Of a stretch of 64,000 nt of DNA, positions 23,196 to 35,410 are shown piece after piece; the first letter of the stretch is position 1, and every line of letters begins with the position of its first letter. The notes below the pieces were generated by a model that had not been told where the DNA came from, made no database searches, and saw only the letters and a list, made by a program, of their open reading frames with translations. A program made the position numbers and the translations under genes. Origin of the DNA: Botryotinia globosa (lineage: Eukaryota; Ascomycota; Leotiomycetes; Helotiales; Sclerotiniaceae); contig RCSZ01000001.1 in NCBI GenBank assembly GCA_014898425.1, positions 1,302,001 to 1,366,000 on the forward strand, in the 5' to 3' direction.

Positions 23196-26100
23196 GCATT
23201 CCCATACGCAGACACATTTCGATTAAGGAACGTCATTTACATTGTTAAGGGGTATATTCATTGAGCCCAGAATAACGCCTCAAGTATTTATAGTTGGCTG
23301 ATCATTCAATCCCTCTCTACTCCGATATCTATATTTCAATATATTCAAACCGCTACTGGTGGCTCAGATACAAGTCAGCCGCACTCTTTTTTCCTTTGTT
23401 GGCATCTCGTTTCAACTATTCGGCATTACTTGGAGTCACGAATTCTTCTTCTTCTTCATCGTTGGTGATTTGGCATATGGGATGAATGAATGGCATTTTA
23501 GGAGGGACTGGATTGGTATGGAATGAGAAATACCATTTGGGGAAAAATTCAAATCTTCCAAGTTAGCGACGGAGTTTTGGGTGCGGGCTTAATTCCCGTT
23601 TTTTTTTCAGGCGAAATTGTTTTTAGTTTGGTTGGAAGGATTTGGTATGGATCTCAAGAGATGAGATGGAATATGGGGAGGGAATTCGAATGCTTAGGGA
23701 GCATTATAAGTTTGTCTATATTTTACTTCACTTCGATTTGTGGCATTTTTCCGCCAGTTAAGCATTTTTTTAATTCGGAAACCCGGGGGGATTCAATATA
23801 AGTTGGAATTTGATTTGAGATGTGTGAATGAGATTGTGGATCTTGTCAATAGGGAGGCTCTGGACATTGTGAAGTGGTTGGCTTATTTAAGGGGACTTTT
23901 GTGGTGTGGCGCGGATGAAATGGAATGACATAGAACTATTCTGGTCTTCATCGGCACATTCGTCTCCGCGGTAGTAGCATGAAACGGTATATAGGAACTT
24001 CGGCAGCATGCATGAATATACAAAAGTTATTGAGAATTAATGGATGTCTTGTTGCGTTTGTTGAGCGGATATATGTCTTGATGTCTTGGTTTGAATTAGG
24101 TGGATTTGTTGCGGTGTTATCTGTTGAGGGCGTAGATGGTCTTCCTGTGTTATGGTTGTGTCCAGAGGATTTGTGTCTTGTATTGGTATGGGATCGTCTT
24201 TTGTTGATATGCTGTGTGCGGAGATAGCTGGGTGGATGGATGAGTATGTTGTTTATGGGGGTGTTGGTGGTAGATGGTGGGTTTGAGAGTTCTAGGATGC
24301 TGGAGTGCTGAAGTATGGGAATAGGAATGGAACTGGAGATGGAAATGGAAATTCCAATCCATGACAACTTCTTTCTCATACAAAGATTTTTATGAGGGGG
24401 GAGTTATCGTATGAAATAAATAGCAGCGTATCTAGGTATCTAGATTTTATTATATTAATCTTTAGAAGGAAGGAAGTGAATAATTTACTATGTGCATTAG
24501 ATAGAGAGAGAGAGGTTGAGTTGAGTGGAGTGTCAAATGAATATCGATGATCCCAAGAAGATTCGGAGAATTCTAATAGTTTAATATTAGATATCTAGCA
24601 GGTAGGTATGATGTTCGGTTTTGCGTTGCTGCGCGTCGTTTTTGTGGGAGTTTGTAACCGTGTTGTCGGGATGGACGGGTGGTGGGCGCTAAGCCTTGAG
24701 AATGAAGCGAAGGAGCTTGTTTTGGTGTGTGGATTTGGATTCGGATTCGGATTTGTTTGGTAGGGTAGTTATTAGTGGATTATGTGAAGGAGTGTAATGT
24801 TTATGGGGTAGGTGGGTAGGGAGAGTGTGTTTGGGTTGATTGTTTTCTGATGGCTAATGGGTAGTTTGGATGATCGGTGGTATGGAAAGATATGGAGATA
24901 CTAGGTATTGAGGCGGAGATATCGAGGTGTATTTGAGTGAGAATGATGCATCAGAAGAAATACAAGAGAGAAATGTAAGTGGATATTGATATTATAATGA
25001 AATATATCAATTAATAGTAAGTATTTCGAGGGGTGCTGTTGATTGTTTAATGGAAAAATCTGGATGAATTGTTTGTTTTTTATCTTATATATTTAGATTC
25101 GGTAGCTTAAAATGCTGAATCAAATCTCGCATTCGCTTCGAAAGATTTCAATCACAGCGAAGGTAAGCTTACAGCGATTGGTCACATCGCACTACAGAGT
25201 ATCAATCCTTCATTGCTTCTGCTCGCTCATAACATATGGGATTGAGAAAGTAGGTGAGTGGGTGATATACGTATAGAATACAGAATGGACATCTCAGCGT
25301 CCTTGGCACTGACTGGTGCAAATACGAATGTGAGAATGGATAGGAGAGCGTGTAAGCGCTTGGCGTCCTGTACCTTGCATCTCCCGCGGCAAGAACTAAC
25401 TTTGATTTAAGCTTATTTCTCCACGCTTTTCGGGGCGTGCTCTATTGGGCTTTGGGTTTTTTTTGTGGGGCGCTTCCTTGCTTGGTATTGGGATGGTCGG
25501 GTTTGGGGTTTGTGGAGGGGAGGAGGCGGTTAGGGGGTTTGTGTGACCGTGAGGTTTAAGCTTAAAATTATAATAAGGCCAAGAGGGTGATTGCGCGTGA
25601 AAATCGAAGATGGGGGATCGCTGAATCGTGGGCTGGGTTCGGCGCTTAGGATGGAAGAATGGAAGATTGAAAAGTTTGCGATCTTTTCTTGGCTTTGTTG
25701 CTTGGCGCGTGAGAGCTATGCTGTCGCATCTGGTGTGTGGTTCTAGATCTGTGGTTTTTCGATAGTGTATGTGTGGTGCTGGGATCCTGTTGGAACTCCT
25801 TGTTGAATGTTGGAAAAATCTCGAGTTTGGCAACTCTGAGAATATCTCAAGCATTCAGTTGATTGTCTTCCCCTCTTTTCTCTATTGAAGCTGTTGGAAT
25901 GAAAATTCCAAAATTAGGATGTAATATAATCCTTCTCTGTGCAGTCGTCGCCCCCAAAGTTGGGCGAAGCGTCGAAGGGTCGAAGCGACGAGATGTCCAA
26001 AGGAATATGGCCACCTTGGCGTAGTGCACAATGTACAATGCCAAGTGAGCAAAGTAATTCTGTACGAGAAATATTGAACATCGTGACAGAATTTACTGTC

Positions 26101-26332
26101 AAGAAATGTCAAAGAAAGCCAAGTGAAAACAGCCTATGGATAGTTTTCACGTGAAGATTGATCCTCAGATTGATGGTGAATAGAGAGATCAAAATCTATA
26201 TAAACTCGCTTTCCATCGCGCATTAAAACACTCTCTTCATCAAACAATCATACAATCATTTAATCATCTCATTCAATCATACAATAAACTCAATCACATC
26301 AATCTAAACCATCCAACCCATCCACCGCAACC
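23196..26332. other. 3.1-kb gene-poor region
   Basis: This lies between the WD40 stop and the start of the small secreted protein. Open stretches on the minus strand (23948-24379, 25396-25854) are Ser/Thr/Pro/Asn low-complexity with no start context or homology that I recognise. The last 130 bp are the TATA-containing promoter and CAATCA-rich leader of the secreted-protein gene. Nothing else was recognised. Confidence 0.55.
26197..26204 (+). promoter_or_regulatory. TATA box of the small secreted protein gene
   Basis: TATATAAA lies 129 bp upstream of the start codon at 26333 and is followed by a C/A/T-rich leader with repeated CAATCA/ATCAT elements. This is a common layout in strongly and conditionally expressed fungal genes for secreted proteins. 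Confidence 0.6.
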
Positions 26333-26772
26333 ATGCAATTCACTACCATTGTCATTTCCTCCATCCTCGCTCTTGCTACCAACATCAACGCTTGGACCCA
26401 AGATGACGCTACTAAAATCTGGACTGCAAACAACAACTACACGACCATCCGAGGCTGTAAGTGTTTCCACACCCATCTTATCCGATACGATCGCATCAGT
26501 TAGCTATTGAACTAACTCTCCTTCTCAGCTGTTGTCCACGAAGCCTGCACCGAGATGAACTCGGAGAATCTGCGTGCCGGTGGAGCCGATTGCGCTTACT
26601 GGACTAACGGTGTGGGAGGAATCTTGAACGGAAGTATGTATTTTGTTCTCCTTTTTGCTTCGAGATTGAGATTGAGAATGAGAATGAGTCGGATATCATA
26701 GATGCGTACTAACACAATGATATAGAGTGCAACTATCAAGGAAACTCGGTTCTTTGCATCAGTGGTTGTTAG
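26333..26772 (+). CDS. Small secreted cysteine-containing protein (candidate effector), three exons
   Basis: Exons are 26333-26456, 26529-26633 and 26726-26772. Both introns have canonical ends (GTAAGT...CTCAG, 72 bp; GTATGT...TATAG, 92 bp, with a TACTAAC branch site). All phases agree and give 91 residues. Residues 1-20 form a clear signal peptide (MQFTTIVISSILALATNINA). The mature part of about 71 residues starts WTQDDATKIW and has five Cys, two of them in the closing CISGC. No transmembrane segment or GPI signal follows, so secretion is expected. The exons are too short to show up as long open frames, yet the splice sites, leader, TATA box and signal peptide fit together well. I do not recognise the family. 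Small size, Cys content and isolation in a gene-poor region fit a host- or microbe-directed effector, but that is inference. Confidence 0.8.
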
Positions 26773-29700
26773 AGGATGTCAGGAGGTGCGCTGTGCGTGA
26801 TAGACTTGTTATCTGGGTTGTGAGGGCTTTTCGCCCTTTAGATATTTCGTTCTCTTCGGTTCCGTGTCTGTTTTTATAGATCTCATTTCAGTATATAGTT
26901 CAATAGAATAGAGTGGCCACTCGTTCTTTGAATCCATCAATTTGGGTCTGTGTGTTTTTGTGATTTCTTCCTTCTTCGTGAGGTTCATCGATGTGTTTTC
27001 TTACATTGTAGTGTGTTCGTGGGGTTATTCTGTACTGTAAAGTTATCACATTCGACTTGTTATAGCTTTGTATTTATTGACTTTAATATTCCTCATCATT
27101 CTAGTTGTGCTTTCTTTCTACGATTTTAATCTCGCTCTCCTGTTACTAGGATATATTCTCCTCTTGATGTCTTCTGTAATTTCATAATTCTTGACTGTTG
27201 AATAAATGAATCATTTCACAAGAGTGTCAAATTTCTAGCTTCTGGAATAAGCGGTAGAAATTTACAATGCATGGATCTCTTTTTATATTCACCGAGAATG
27301 AGTATGGAAGTATTCAGGGGTAATAAGGGGCTAGTTTTTAGCCGAAACATTCGCTAGCCAGAAACATTCGGATCCGATGGTGATTAATTGGGGTACTCTT
27401 TCCCTACTTGATTAGATCTACCAATGAACCCATTATATTCATTAGTCTAGACTTAGTGCTTTTTACAACATATCCAGTAATGATAGTTTACAGACAATAT
27501 AATTCATTCCCAAGATAGAAAGAATTTACCAGCTCCTTGGGTCTTTCAACATCTTTCATAATTTGAACAGTTATATTATGCGACATAGCCTCACATAGGA
27601 GAAGTTTGGATTGTTGAACTACCGCTTGTAGAATTGATCACACTACACCAAACAAACAGGCACGGCACGATGACATGACCAACCATTCTTGAAATCTCGG
27701 AGAGCAAGCAACTCTCGAGTATCTCGACTGAACCCCCAAGAATATGAAGAAATCTGGACTCCATGACGATGAGTTCAATACGTGGAGACCGGAGACGATC
27801 AAACATAATCTTCAAAGTAAATCTCCTAAACCACGATTTAGCATTTCCCCATTCATCTAAAGTCGAAACTAGCAAAGCAGATTGAGAGATCCCCCCCATG
27901 CGGGAACTGAGAAGAATAGTAAATCTTACAAATGCAATTATGAATCGAGAACTTACAGATTTAAGACTGGATAAATCGGCTACGGGTTGGAGTATGAATA
28001 TGATGGCATTGAGGTATTTAGAACTGAGAAGGAAGGCCATGTAAAGTTTTTCGAAATCCCTATGTAGTTTGCCTACTAGGCAAGTCATCTAGGACATTCA
28101 CACTATTTGAATTGTGGAAGCAATGAAATCGTTCGAAAGTATTGGATCAAATCATCTTTCAAGAAAACGAGAGATCTTATCTTATCATTGTCGTCGGCAT
28201 GAAAAAGTTCGCCGACACACCGACGAGACGTGTTTAGAAGAAGACGGTATCCATTGAATAATCACTTGGGTCTTTGAAATCGACAAGAACTGATAAACAA
28301 TGCAAATCTCCACCCCATCATCGCTACTCCAGACTATTTCCCATCACACCGCTCTCGGTAAATCATGCATGCATTTTTCCCTCCTTTCCTCTTCTCTCAT
28401 CCTCTTCCTCATCCCACCACACGAAATGCATTTATCGATCAAGAATCAATCCCATCATTTCAGAACAAATCAAAACCACGCATACGTAATTCTCTACCCC
28501 CAAATCCCACGGCAAAACCGTATCATGCGTCCACACGTCTGCTTTTGGTTTCCACGAGTAGACGCGTGAGTACATGTTTCCGCGGAGAGAACCCCCGAAT
28601 CCAGAGAAAAAGAAGGTGGGGGTACATCAAGAACTTCTTCGTACACATCAATCAACCAATGAATCGGTCATGTCAAGTCCGGTGTATAAAACCCGAGTGT
28701 CAAACCCCCAAGGAACATTTCAAAATGTCCTGCCGCAATCCCCTAACCTCCAAGATCCAAAAAAGAAACACAATGAAACTCGATAAAATTTGAAACTCAC
28801 TGTAACATACTGTTCCGGCGCTAAACACCGACAATATAATTCCTGCCACTCCTCACTCCTCACTCCTCACTCCTCACTCCTCACTCCTCACTCATATTCA
28901 TTCTCCTCAGTTCCATAAATACAATCAATATTCAAGTAGCAATCTCCAACCATATTTCTCAAGTAGGAATCTCACTCCTTCTCTTCCTACTCCGCCTTCG
29001 GCTTCGCTCCAGCATCTGGTATCATTAGTTTTAGTTTCGGAAAATGAGAGCTTAGATGATATTTTTTTATTTTTTTCCCCAAGAAATTGAAAGTCTACGC
29101 TGGGAGAAAAAAGAATGTCTTTGCAGAAGAGGTTGAAAATTCGGCTTTAAAATCGAGATGTAAAATGATACTTGGTTAGAAACTTCGACATCCACCCATC
29201 ATTCAACCTCCCCACACACATATCAATCATTAATCCATGAAATCCATGAATCATATAACGTCATTATATTGAGTGGCAACAAAACGATCACTACCTAGGT
29301 ACCTATCTTTTCCCCATCTGCTCCTCCTTCATCAAATTCAATCATTTCTGGAGTAGGTACTCAATCCATCACTATCTCATCCCATTTCAAATCTCGCCCC
29401 CAACTCACTCACTCGGCTAAGCCCCTGGTGAAAAAAGTCACCTCCTATAATTCTCTCCTTCGTACATGTGCCATTTAGCCGAATACCGCTCCCTGAAATC
29501 TCCCTTCCCACTCCCAAAAGAACCACGCTTACCCCTGTCCTAGACTATGCTCCATCCTCCCCGTTCAAATGCAAACATCATCAATGCTATATAAAGAAAT
29601 TCGCACACAAAGATATTTCTTTTTTCCTCGAAACATGATAAAATAAAAAGATAAACCCCAAAAACGCCATTCATCATGTAGAGTAATGAAACGCCACGCC

Positions 29701-29984
29701 TCGCATGCAACGTATCAAACGCGAAAAAAAAAGCAAGGCATTTTGCCCAATGCATTCAAATCTTAGCCTGCGAGATCTATATCACGCCTTTCTATATCGA
29801 CAGCTATGCCCACAGCCAACAGTCTATCTCTGCTAATACAGTCCGGACCACATTGTACGCGCTAGTTACCAGATTCGGCTTTTTTAAATGTTCCAACCGA
29901 TAATTATTAGACATCAGAACTGATTGGCGTGGCTGCAAAGCCTTTTGCGTTCCCTCTCCAAAGTCGGGGCTCTTGTACCGCTCT
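26773..29984. other. 3.2-kb gene-poor region
   Basis: The first few hundred bases are the T-rich 3' UTR of the secreted-protein gene. One 165-codon open frame (27591-28088, minus) has no recognisable similarity or good start context. A 7-bp tandem repeat lies at 28847-28894. The right end is the 3' side of the Skt5-like gene. Nothing else was recognised. Confidence 0.55.
28847..28894. repeat. Tandem repeat, 7-bp unit CACTCCT
   Basis: About seven head-to-tail copies of CACTCCT, nearly perfect, in intergenic DNA. Confidence 0.9.
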
Positions 29985-32120
29985 TCACATCATCACACAC
30001 TCCTTCTCATCTTTCCCCGGTTTATCGACTGCTGAAGCACTTTTCTTAATCTTGGCCGCGTTCCTGGGTGGGGCCACGTCCATCGGTGTACCTCCCGATG
30101 CTGCTGCTCGGATTTTGGCCAGTCGGTGCTTCGCGCGCTCATCGCCAGATTCGGCAGCTTTCACGTACCAAACATTAGCTTCCAGCGGATCGCGTCGGCA
30201 ACCAATACCCATCTCTGTGAAGTATCCTATAGCATACTCTGCCTTGAGAAGACCTATAATATGATTAGTTTGAGATTGATGAATGAATATTATAAAACAC
30301 ATACCCATATCAGCAGCTCTTCGTGCCCACTCATATGCCTCATTCTCGTCTTTTTCGAGCACGGGTTCCGCACCAATCAAATACCAAGCACACAACGCCA
30401 TCATAGCTTCGGGATTGCCAGCCTCCGCAGCTCCATTATAGAAATGCACACTTAGAGCAGGATCTCGAGGACAAGATAGCTTTCCATGTTCATATGCCTG
30501 GCCTAGTTTGAAAGAAGCATCGGCGTTTCCTAACTCTGCAGCTTGGGTAAAGAGTTCAGCCGCATAAGCTTCATCTTTGAAAAGATCTTCTCCGTAACCG
30601 TTCTCGTACAATACTCCAAGATGATACGGCGCAGAATTGTACTGAGCATCAGCCGATTCAGTGGCTCGTTTCAGCCATTTAAGGCCCTCCTTATATCGAT
30701 CAAAGCCGAGGTCACCAGAGAGACAAGCTCGACCAAGACGAGTCATTGCACCAGGATGGTTCTTAGCTGCCGCTGCTCGATAGAATTGCACTGCTTTTGC
30801 AGCATCAGCTCTACAGCCCCACCCGAATTCATAACACAACGCAGCTCGGTAGCCAGACTCAGCATGGCCGTGCTTGCTTGCTGAAACGAATAGAGAAAAA
30901 GCTGTATGGTGATCTGGTTTTCCTTTATTGAACAGCCCAGAGGAAAAGCCGTCGGCCAAATAATATTGTGCGAATGGATACCCTCGGTCGGCCAGCTTTT
31001 GTAGAATGCTCTTGGCTTCGCGCAGGAGGTTTTGTGGAGTGGCTGGTTCACTCTCTATATAAGGGCTATGGCGACCGGGTTTCGGGCTAGCTTTTCGTGG
31101 AGTGTCTTCTTCTACATTTAAACCAGCCTCTTGAGCTGCTTGTATTAAAAATATAGCAAAAGAATATTGAATCTCCGAGCTACTCGATTTCTTGGCATTT
31201 TGCCGATACATCTCCAATGTCTTCTGGGCACTCAATAGTGACGCATTTGATCCCACAACGGTCCTCAGCTGTGAATTATCTAGTGAGATTGGACCCGGTG
31301 CATGCTGTCTCGTGTAGGGCATATTAGCAAGGTCGATATACGACATTGGCCTATCATGAGACCTCCCCGAGTTAGCGGATCCCGTACGCCAAGTTGGTGA
31401 GTTGGGGCCATTGCCAGGTGAACGAGTTCTCCCACCCAGATCAGAATACGCAGATAATGGTCTCTGACTTGAATTATTAGAAGAATGTCTGGCATATGAA
31501 CTAGGGGTTAAATGGCGATTGGTCGAAGCTCCTGCTTCCATAAAGTCGGTTGAACCTGTGCCAATGGGCATAGAAGCTCGATGGTTTGGAGTTGTTGTAG
31601 CCTGATGGTAATATTGCAATTGAGGCACTGGTTGCTCATGTGCATCAGCTTCATTTTCATCGATTCGTTCGGGAATTCCATTTCCAATTCGGCTTGGGTA
31701 GGCCGCCGAGGTCTCTGATGAAGTTCTTGAAGCGGACGATGATTCCCCAGACCTCCTTAGGTCTGACTGCTGAGAAGGATCTATAACAGTTGTGGGCGGC
31801 GGCGGTGGTGTTCGGTATGGCATTTCAGTCGTCACAGGTAGAAACAATTCTGACTGCTGAAAACTCTCATTTTCATGAGTCTGACGTGGTTCCTCTTCGT
31901 TCCCTATCTGCGACTGACGAGACTGTCGTTGGATATTGAGTTTAGTGGGAGTCATTGGTGATCCTTGGATTCTTCCAGCGGGAGGTGACGGTGGTGATGA
32001 CTTTCGCCCAGTATTGTTTTCTTTCGAATTTTCACCGTCAAAATATCCTGCCGGTGATCCTTTCGTGGAAGCTTTGCTGAAGCCTTCTGGACCAGGGGGG
32101 GTTGCAACTTGGGCTGGCAT
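29985..32120 (-). CDS. Skt5/Chs4-like chitin synthase activator with Sel1 repeats and CaaX box
   Basis: Exons are complement(30305-32120) and complement(29985-30253). The 51-bp intron (GTATGT...TATAG, branch CTAATC) is in frame and easily read through; removing it restores ADMGLLKAEYAIGYF and gives 694 residues. The ATG at 32120 is the first in frame. Residues 1 to about 290 are disordered, Ser/Pro/Arg-rich. Residues about 385-650 hold a run of Sel1-type helical repeats (for example YYLADGFSSGLF, ALCYEFGWGC, LGVLYENGYG, LGQAYEHGKL). The C-terminus is CVMM, a CaaX prenylation box, as in yeast Chs4/Skt5, which activates Chs3 and tethers it to the membrane. The Chs3-like class IV synthase starts 4.2 kb away on the opposite strand, which supports this role. 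Other Sel1 proteins rarely have a CaaX end. Confidence 0.88.
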   Translation of the reverse strand: MPAQVATPPGPEGFSKASTKGSPAGYFDGENSKENNTGRKSSPPSPPAGRIQGSPMTPTKLNIQRQSRQSQIGNEEEPRQTHENESFQQSELFLPVTTEMPYRTPPPPPTTVIDPSQQSDLRRSGESSSASRTSSETSAAYPSRIGNGIPERIDENEADAHEQPVPQLQYYHQATTTPNHRASMPIGTGSTDFMEAGASTNRHLTPSSYARHSSNNSSQRPLSAYSDLGGRTRSPGNGPNSPTWRTGSANSGRSHDRPMSYIDLANMPYTRQHAPGPISLDNSQLRTVVGSNASLLSAQKTLEMYRQNAKKSSSSEIQYSFAIFLIQAAQEAGLNVEEDTPRKASPKPGRHSPYIESEPATPQNLLREAKSILQKLADRGYPFAQYYLADGFSSGLFNKGKPDHHTAFSLFVSASKHGHAESGYRAALCYEFGWGCRADAAKAVQFYRAAAAKNHPGAMTRLGRACLSGDLGFDRYKEGLKWLKRATESADAQYNSAPYHLGVLYENGYGEDLFKDEAYAAELFTQAAELGNADASFKLGQAYEHGKLSCPRDPALSVHFYNGAAEAGNPEAMMALCAWYLIGAEPVLEKDENEAYEWARRAADMGMCFIIFIHQSQTNHIIGLLKAEYAIGYFTEMGIGCRRDPLEANVWYVKAAESGDERAKHRLAKIRAAASGGTPMDVAPPRNAAKIKKSASAVDKPGKDEKECVMM

Positions 32121-32920
32121 GGTCAAGTTCCGTCTTGCTCGACCTTTGACCCGCTGTTCGACACTTCTCCACCCAAAACTCCACTGGATGAGGTTGGGTG
32201 ATTCTTTCTGATATATCTTCGTACTTTCCGGATATCAAGAAGTTACGCTGCAATAGTAAGACCAGTCGGTACCGAGGTAGGAGGGGAAAGGTGCGATATA
32301 TGGCGAGCGAGAGTTTGTTCTATGCCGGTATTTCTCAGGTACTTGTGTAATCGTAGATGTTGGAGATGCAAGGCAAACGAGCGTGGTAGGTCGAGGGCTT
32401 TGAAAAAGGGAAGGGTTTGGTCTATGTAGAAGGTGAATCAGTATTGAGTAAGATGGTATCCTCGATCTCCATATGGAGATTATTTGAATGTACAATGTAA
32501 GATCTTACCGGTACTACCTGCACAAAACTGTCTGATGAAATGATCCAATTTTATAATCTCCCTTTAGAGTCCAAAGGCAAAGTGATGTGATTTGAACACA
32601 AAGAAGAATGAATGTATCCGTGGCGGTAACCTTATTATTCTTGTTGGTTTCGGAGCATCAAAGGGCAAGTGAATAATATTTTAGGATTACACCCCTGTCG
32701 CAATCCTAGGAAGTATTTATGCCCCCCCGCGAGTACGATGTATGAAGGTAGTATTTGGTGGGTTGATATACGAAGTACAGACAGAGGTGCGGCTGATACT
32801 CTCGATGTCCTTCACACACGAAGTGGTTTTTTCTGTTGACAAAGTGTACAATGGAATCTGGAGTCTGGAATCTGGAATTGGCGCTCTGTTTCCGATGGTC
32901 GGATCGGGTTTGGTTGAATA

Positions 32921-33036
32921 TGACTGGATTGACTGGATTGACTAGATTGACTGGATTGACTGGATTGACTGGATTGACTGGACTGACTGGATTGGACTGA
33001 CTGGATTGGATTGACTGGATTGGACTGACTGGATTG
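32921..33036. repeat. Minisatellite, 9-bp unit TGACTGGAT
   Basis: About 12 copies of TGACTGGAT or close variants, some units shortened or with a GACTGACTGG switch. The open frames that run through it (Ser-Gln-Ser or Asn-Pro-Val repeats on the minus strand) are a by-product of the repeat. Confidence 0.92.
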
Positions 33037-33746
33037 CGTTTCGCGTGATGAGGGAGAGGAATGAAGATGCAATATGCAGGAATGCTGTTGTCGCACGTCA
33101 GAATTGGAAACTCTTTCTCAACAGACTCGACCCTTCTTTCTCGGCCTCGGGAATGACCAGTAGCCGTCAGTAAAGACGGAGTATTGCACGATGGAGTATT
33201 AGATACCAACCACACCACTATTATTGTAATGACGGTCCTTGGTTGATTGCTCGATTGCTTGACATTTGAATTCTCACAAGAATCTCCAACCTTCAATGTC
33301 CATCTTCATAAAAGAGGGATTGATAATTATGATGTGATACATGTGATGATTATAATTATTGACACTGGTGTCCCCTCCCCCTCCCCGCTTTGTTTTGCAT
33401 ATCAATCGACTTGATACTTTGATTGAGTTTGTCTCGGTGCTCTATTATAGTATACCTACTAGCTAGTATTACTCAGATAGGTAGGGCGGGAGGGTCCTCA
33501 AACTTTCAAAGCGCACTTAGCTCTCTCCACAACTACCCTATCTAGGAGTTATGGTTCCCTCCCTGGTCCCGTACGATGCGATGGGTGGATGGATGTCTTT
33601 CTCCTCGATATGGATAATTGGATGGAAAAAGAAAGAAAAATGCAACAGGGGCGGATAGGTCAAGCGTCAAAAAAGGAGTTGAGCTGCGGGGACAAGACCT
33701 TTCTTCCAATCCCATTCTAGTACTCTGCAATACAGTACATGAAGAC

Positions 33747-33828
33747 GACTCAAGACTCAAGACTCAAGACTCAAGACTCAAGACTCAAGACTCAAGACTC
33801 AAGACTCAAGACTCAAGACTCAAGACTC
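33747..33828. repeat. Minisatellite, 7-bp unit GACTCAA
   Basis: Nearly 12 perfect head-to-tail copies of GACTCAA. The lack of sequence drift suggests recent expansion or active homogenisation. Confidence 0.95.
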
Positions 33829-34994
33829 GACCAGATCCCAGCTCCCTCGTCAAGAGATGCATGCTTGCATACCTACTAGGTACTGTAGTGTCGTTGGTTC
33901 GCTGTGAAAGCTTTCCGCATACGTCCCCAAGATGTCGGTTTGGAAGATCCGGGGTTTCTTGTGTATTCCGACGAGTTACGTTACCAGTGATCGGTGATCA
34001 GTGATCACTTTGCACTTTTCTGACAGATGTCAATCACTTGCTACCGTATGTAGGTAGACTCGTCGGCAGGCAGGTAGGTACGTGTTATGTGTGATGTTAT
34101 ACAGCAGTGCATTACGCTCATTAAATAGTTAATTAATCAATTCGTGGACATTGGATACGTTTTATCCTGCGATGCTACCGCACTCAAATTGCAATACCAT
34201 ATACATGATTCTTGGGATATCACATCAAAACCACAACATCTCACAACATATCACATTCTATCGGTTACATCAATCGAGATTGATAACCCAAGCAAGGTGG
34301 GGAGGGAATGTTGTATTGTATGTTTAAGACGAGAGTAAATAAGTTTGGATAGCCTCATTGCTACTAAGCATAGTGTCCTTTTCCCCCTCATGCCGTCGGG
34401 TATTCTTGGTATTGGTTTCGAGAGCCTCAAACAGGACATTCCAATATCATATCGGCCACTCATTGATTACTTCTTCCCTCTATCGTACACATTTTAGCTC
34501 ACGGTACAATGCACGGTCGGTCTGTATCTGAACTGGACCCGAATCTCCATACCAACCGGGAAGTCTCAAGCGCTGAGATCAGCCATGAGAATTTTTCCAT
34601 TGAGGCTGAGTTACGAAGTCGACTTATACCTGCGGTCGGTATGACTATTATGTAGGAGAGGAACTATTTACGATAGCCAAGTCGAGGTCTTCCATCATCA
34701 TACACCGCAGATAGAGTAGGTACCTAGGTAGGATTCAGTTCGTGATCAGGTGCGCTAAATAAGAAAGAAGTTTTGCAAGACACGACTGGTATCAATCATC
34801 CCTACATTTTTTATTTGACATTTTTTTATTTAAAAAATTGACTTTGTGTCAAGCGGATGTGGCGATCATTGTACAGTAAGAGTAAGTGAGTACTTGATAG
34901 ACATGCAGGTGGTTCATGTTGTTGATGCGGAGAATCCCTCCCCTCCTTATTAATACTCTTAACCAAGGGTCTTTTAACTCTATAGATATATTAC

Positions 34995-35410
34995 TACTTC
35001 GCAGGTATCAATTACCTCTAGAGCGATTAGGCTGATGGATATTCAATAATATAAGAAGTATATATAGATATAGTAATATTCTTAGTGGGATTATGCATAT
35101 AAAGTATTATATGAAGATTGGAAGGATAAGTATTATCAATTATATTAAAAAACAATTTTATTTTATTTTACTTTTAAATTTTAGATTTTAGATTAATCAA
35201 ATGACAATATTAATTGAATATTTATATAATGAAATTTATCCAATGAAAATATTATCAAAAATTATATTTTATTGAAAATCTATTTAAAATTTATCGAAAA
35301 CAAATAAAAACTTCAAATGTTAAATTTTAAAAGAAAATAATTCAATATTTATTCAAATAATACAAAACAATAATAAAATTTTATATCTCGAAAAACAATA
35401 AGATTCTATT
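34995..35410. other. AT-rich island (left of the chitin synthase gene)
   Basis: About 400 bp with very few G or C, made of TTTTA/AAAAT/ATTTA strings and no tandem period. Such islands in ascomycetes are often remnants of repeats mutated by RIP, but no transposon is recognisable here. Confidence 0.7.

Noticed and set aside
23948..24379. Minus-strand open frame of 143 codons rich in Ser, Thr, Asn, Pro
   Set aside because: Composition follows the G/T-rich sense strand; no domain, no splice support.
27591..28088. Open frame of 165 codons on the minus strand in a gene desert
   Set aside because: Begins with a Met but has no recognisable family, signal or splice context; kept only as a weak possibility.
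32706..33296. Open frame of 196 codons on the minus strand with Asn-Pro-Val repeats
   Set aside because: It is created by the 9-bp minisatellite at 32921-33036; no start context, no other protein-like part.
33747..33828. Regular repeats considered as a CRISPR array
   Set aside because: Units are 7 bp and directly abutting with no spacers, and the genome is eukaryotic; it is a minisatellite.
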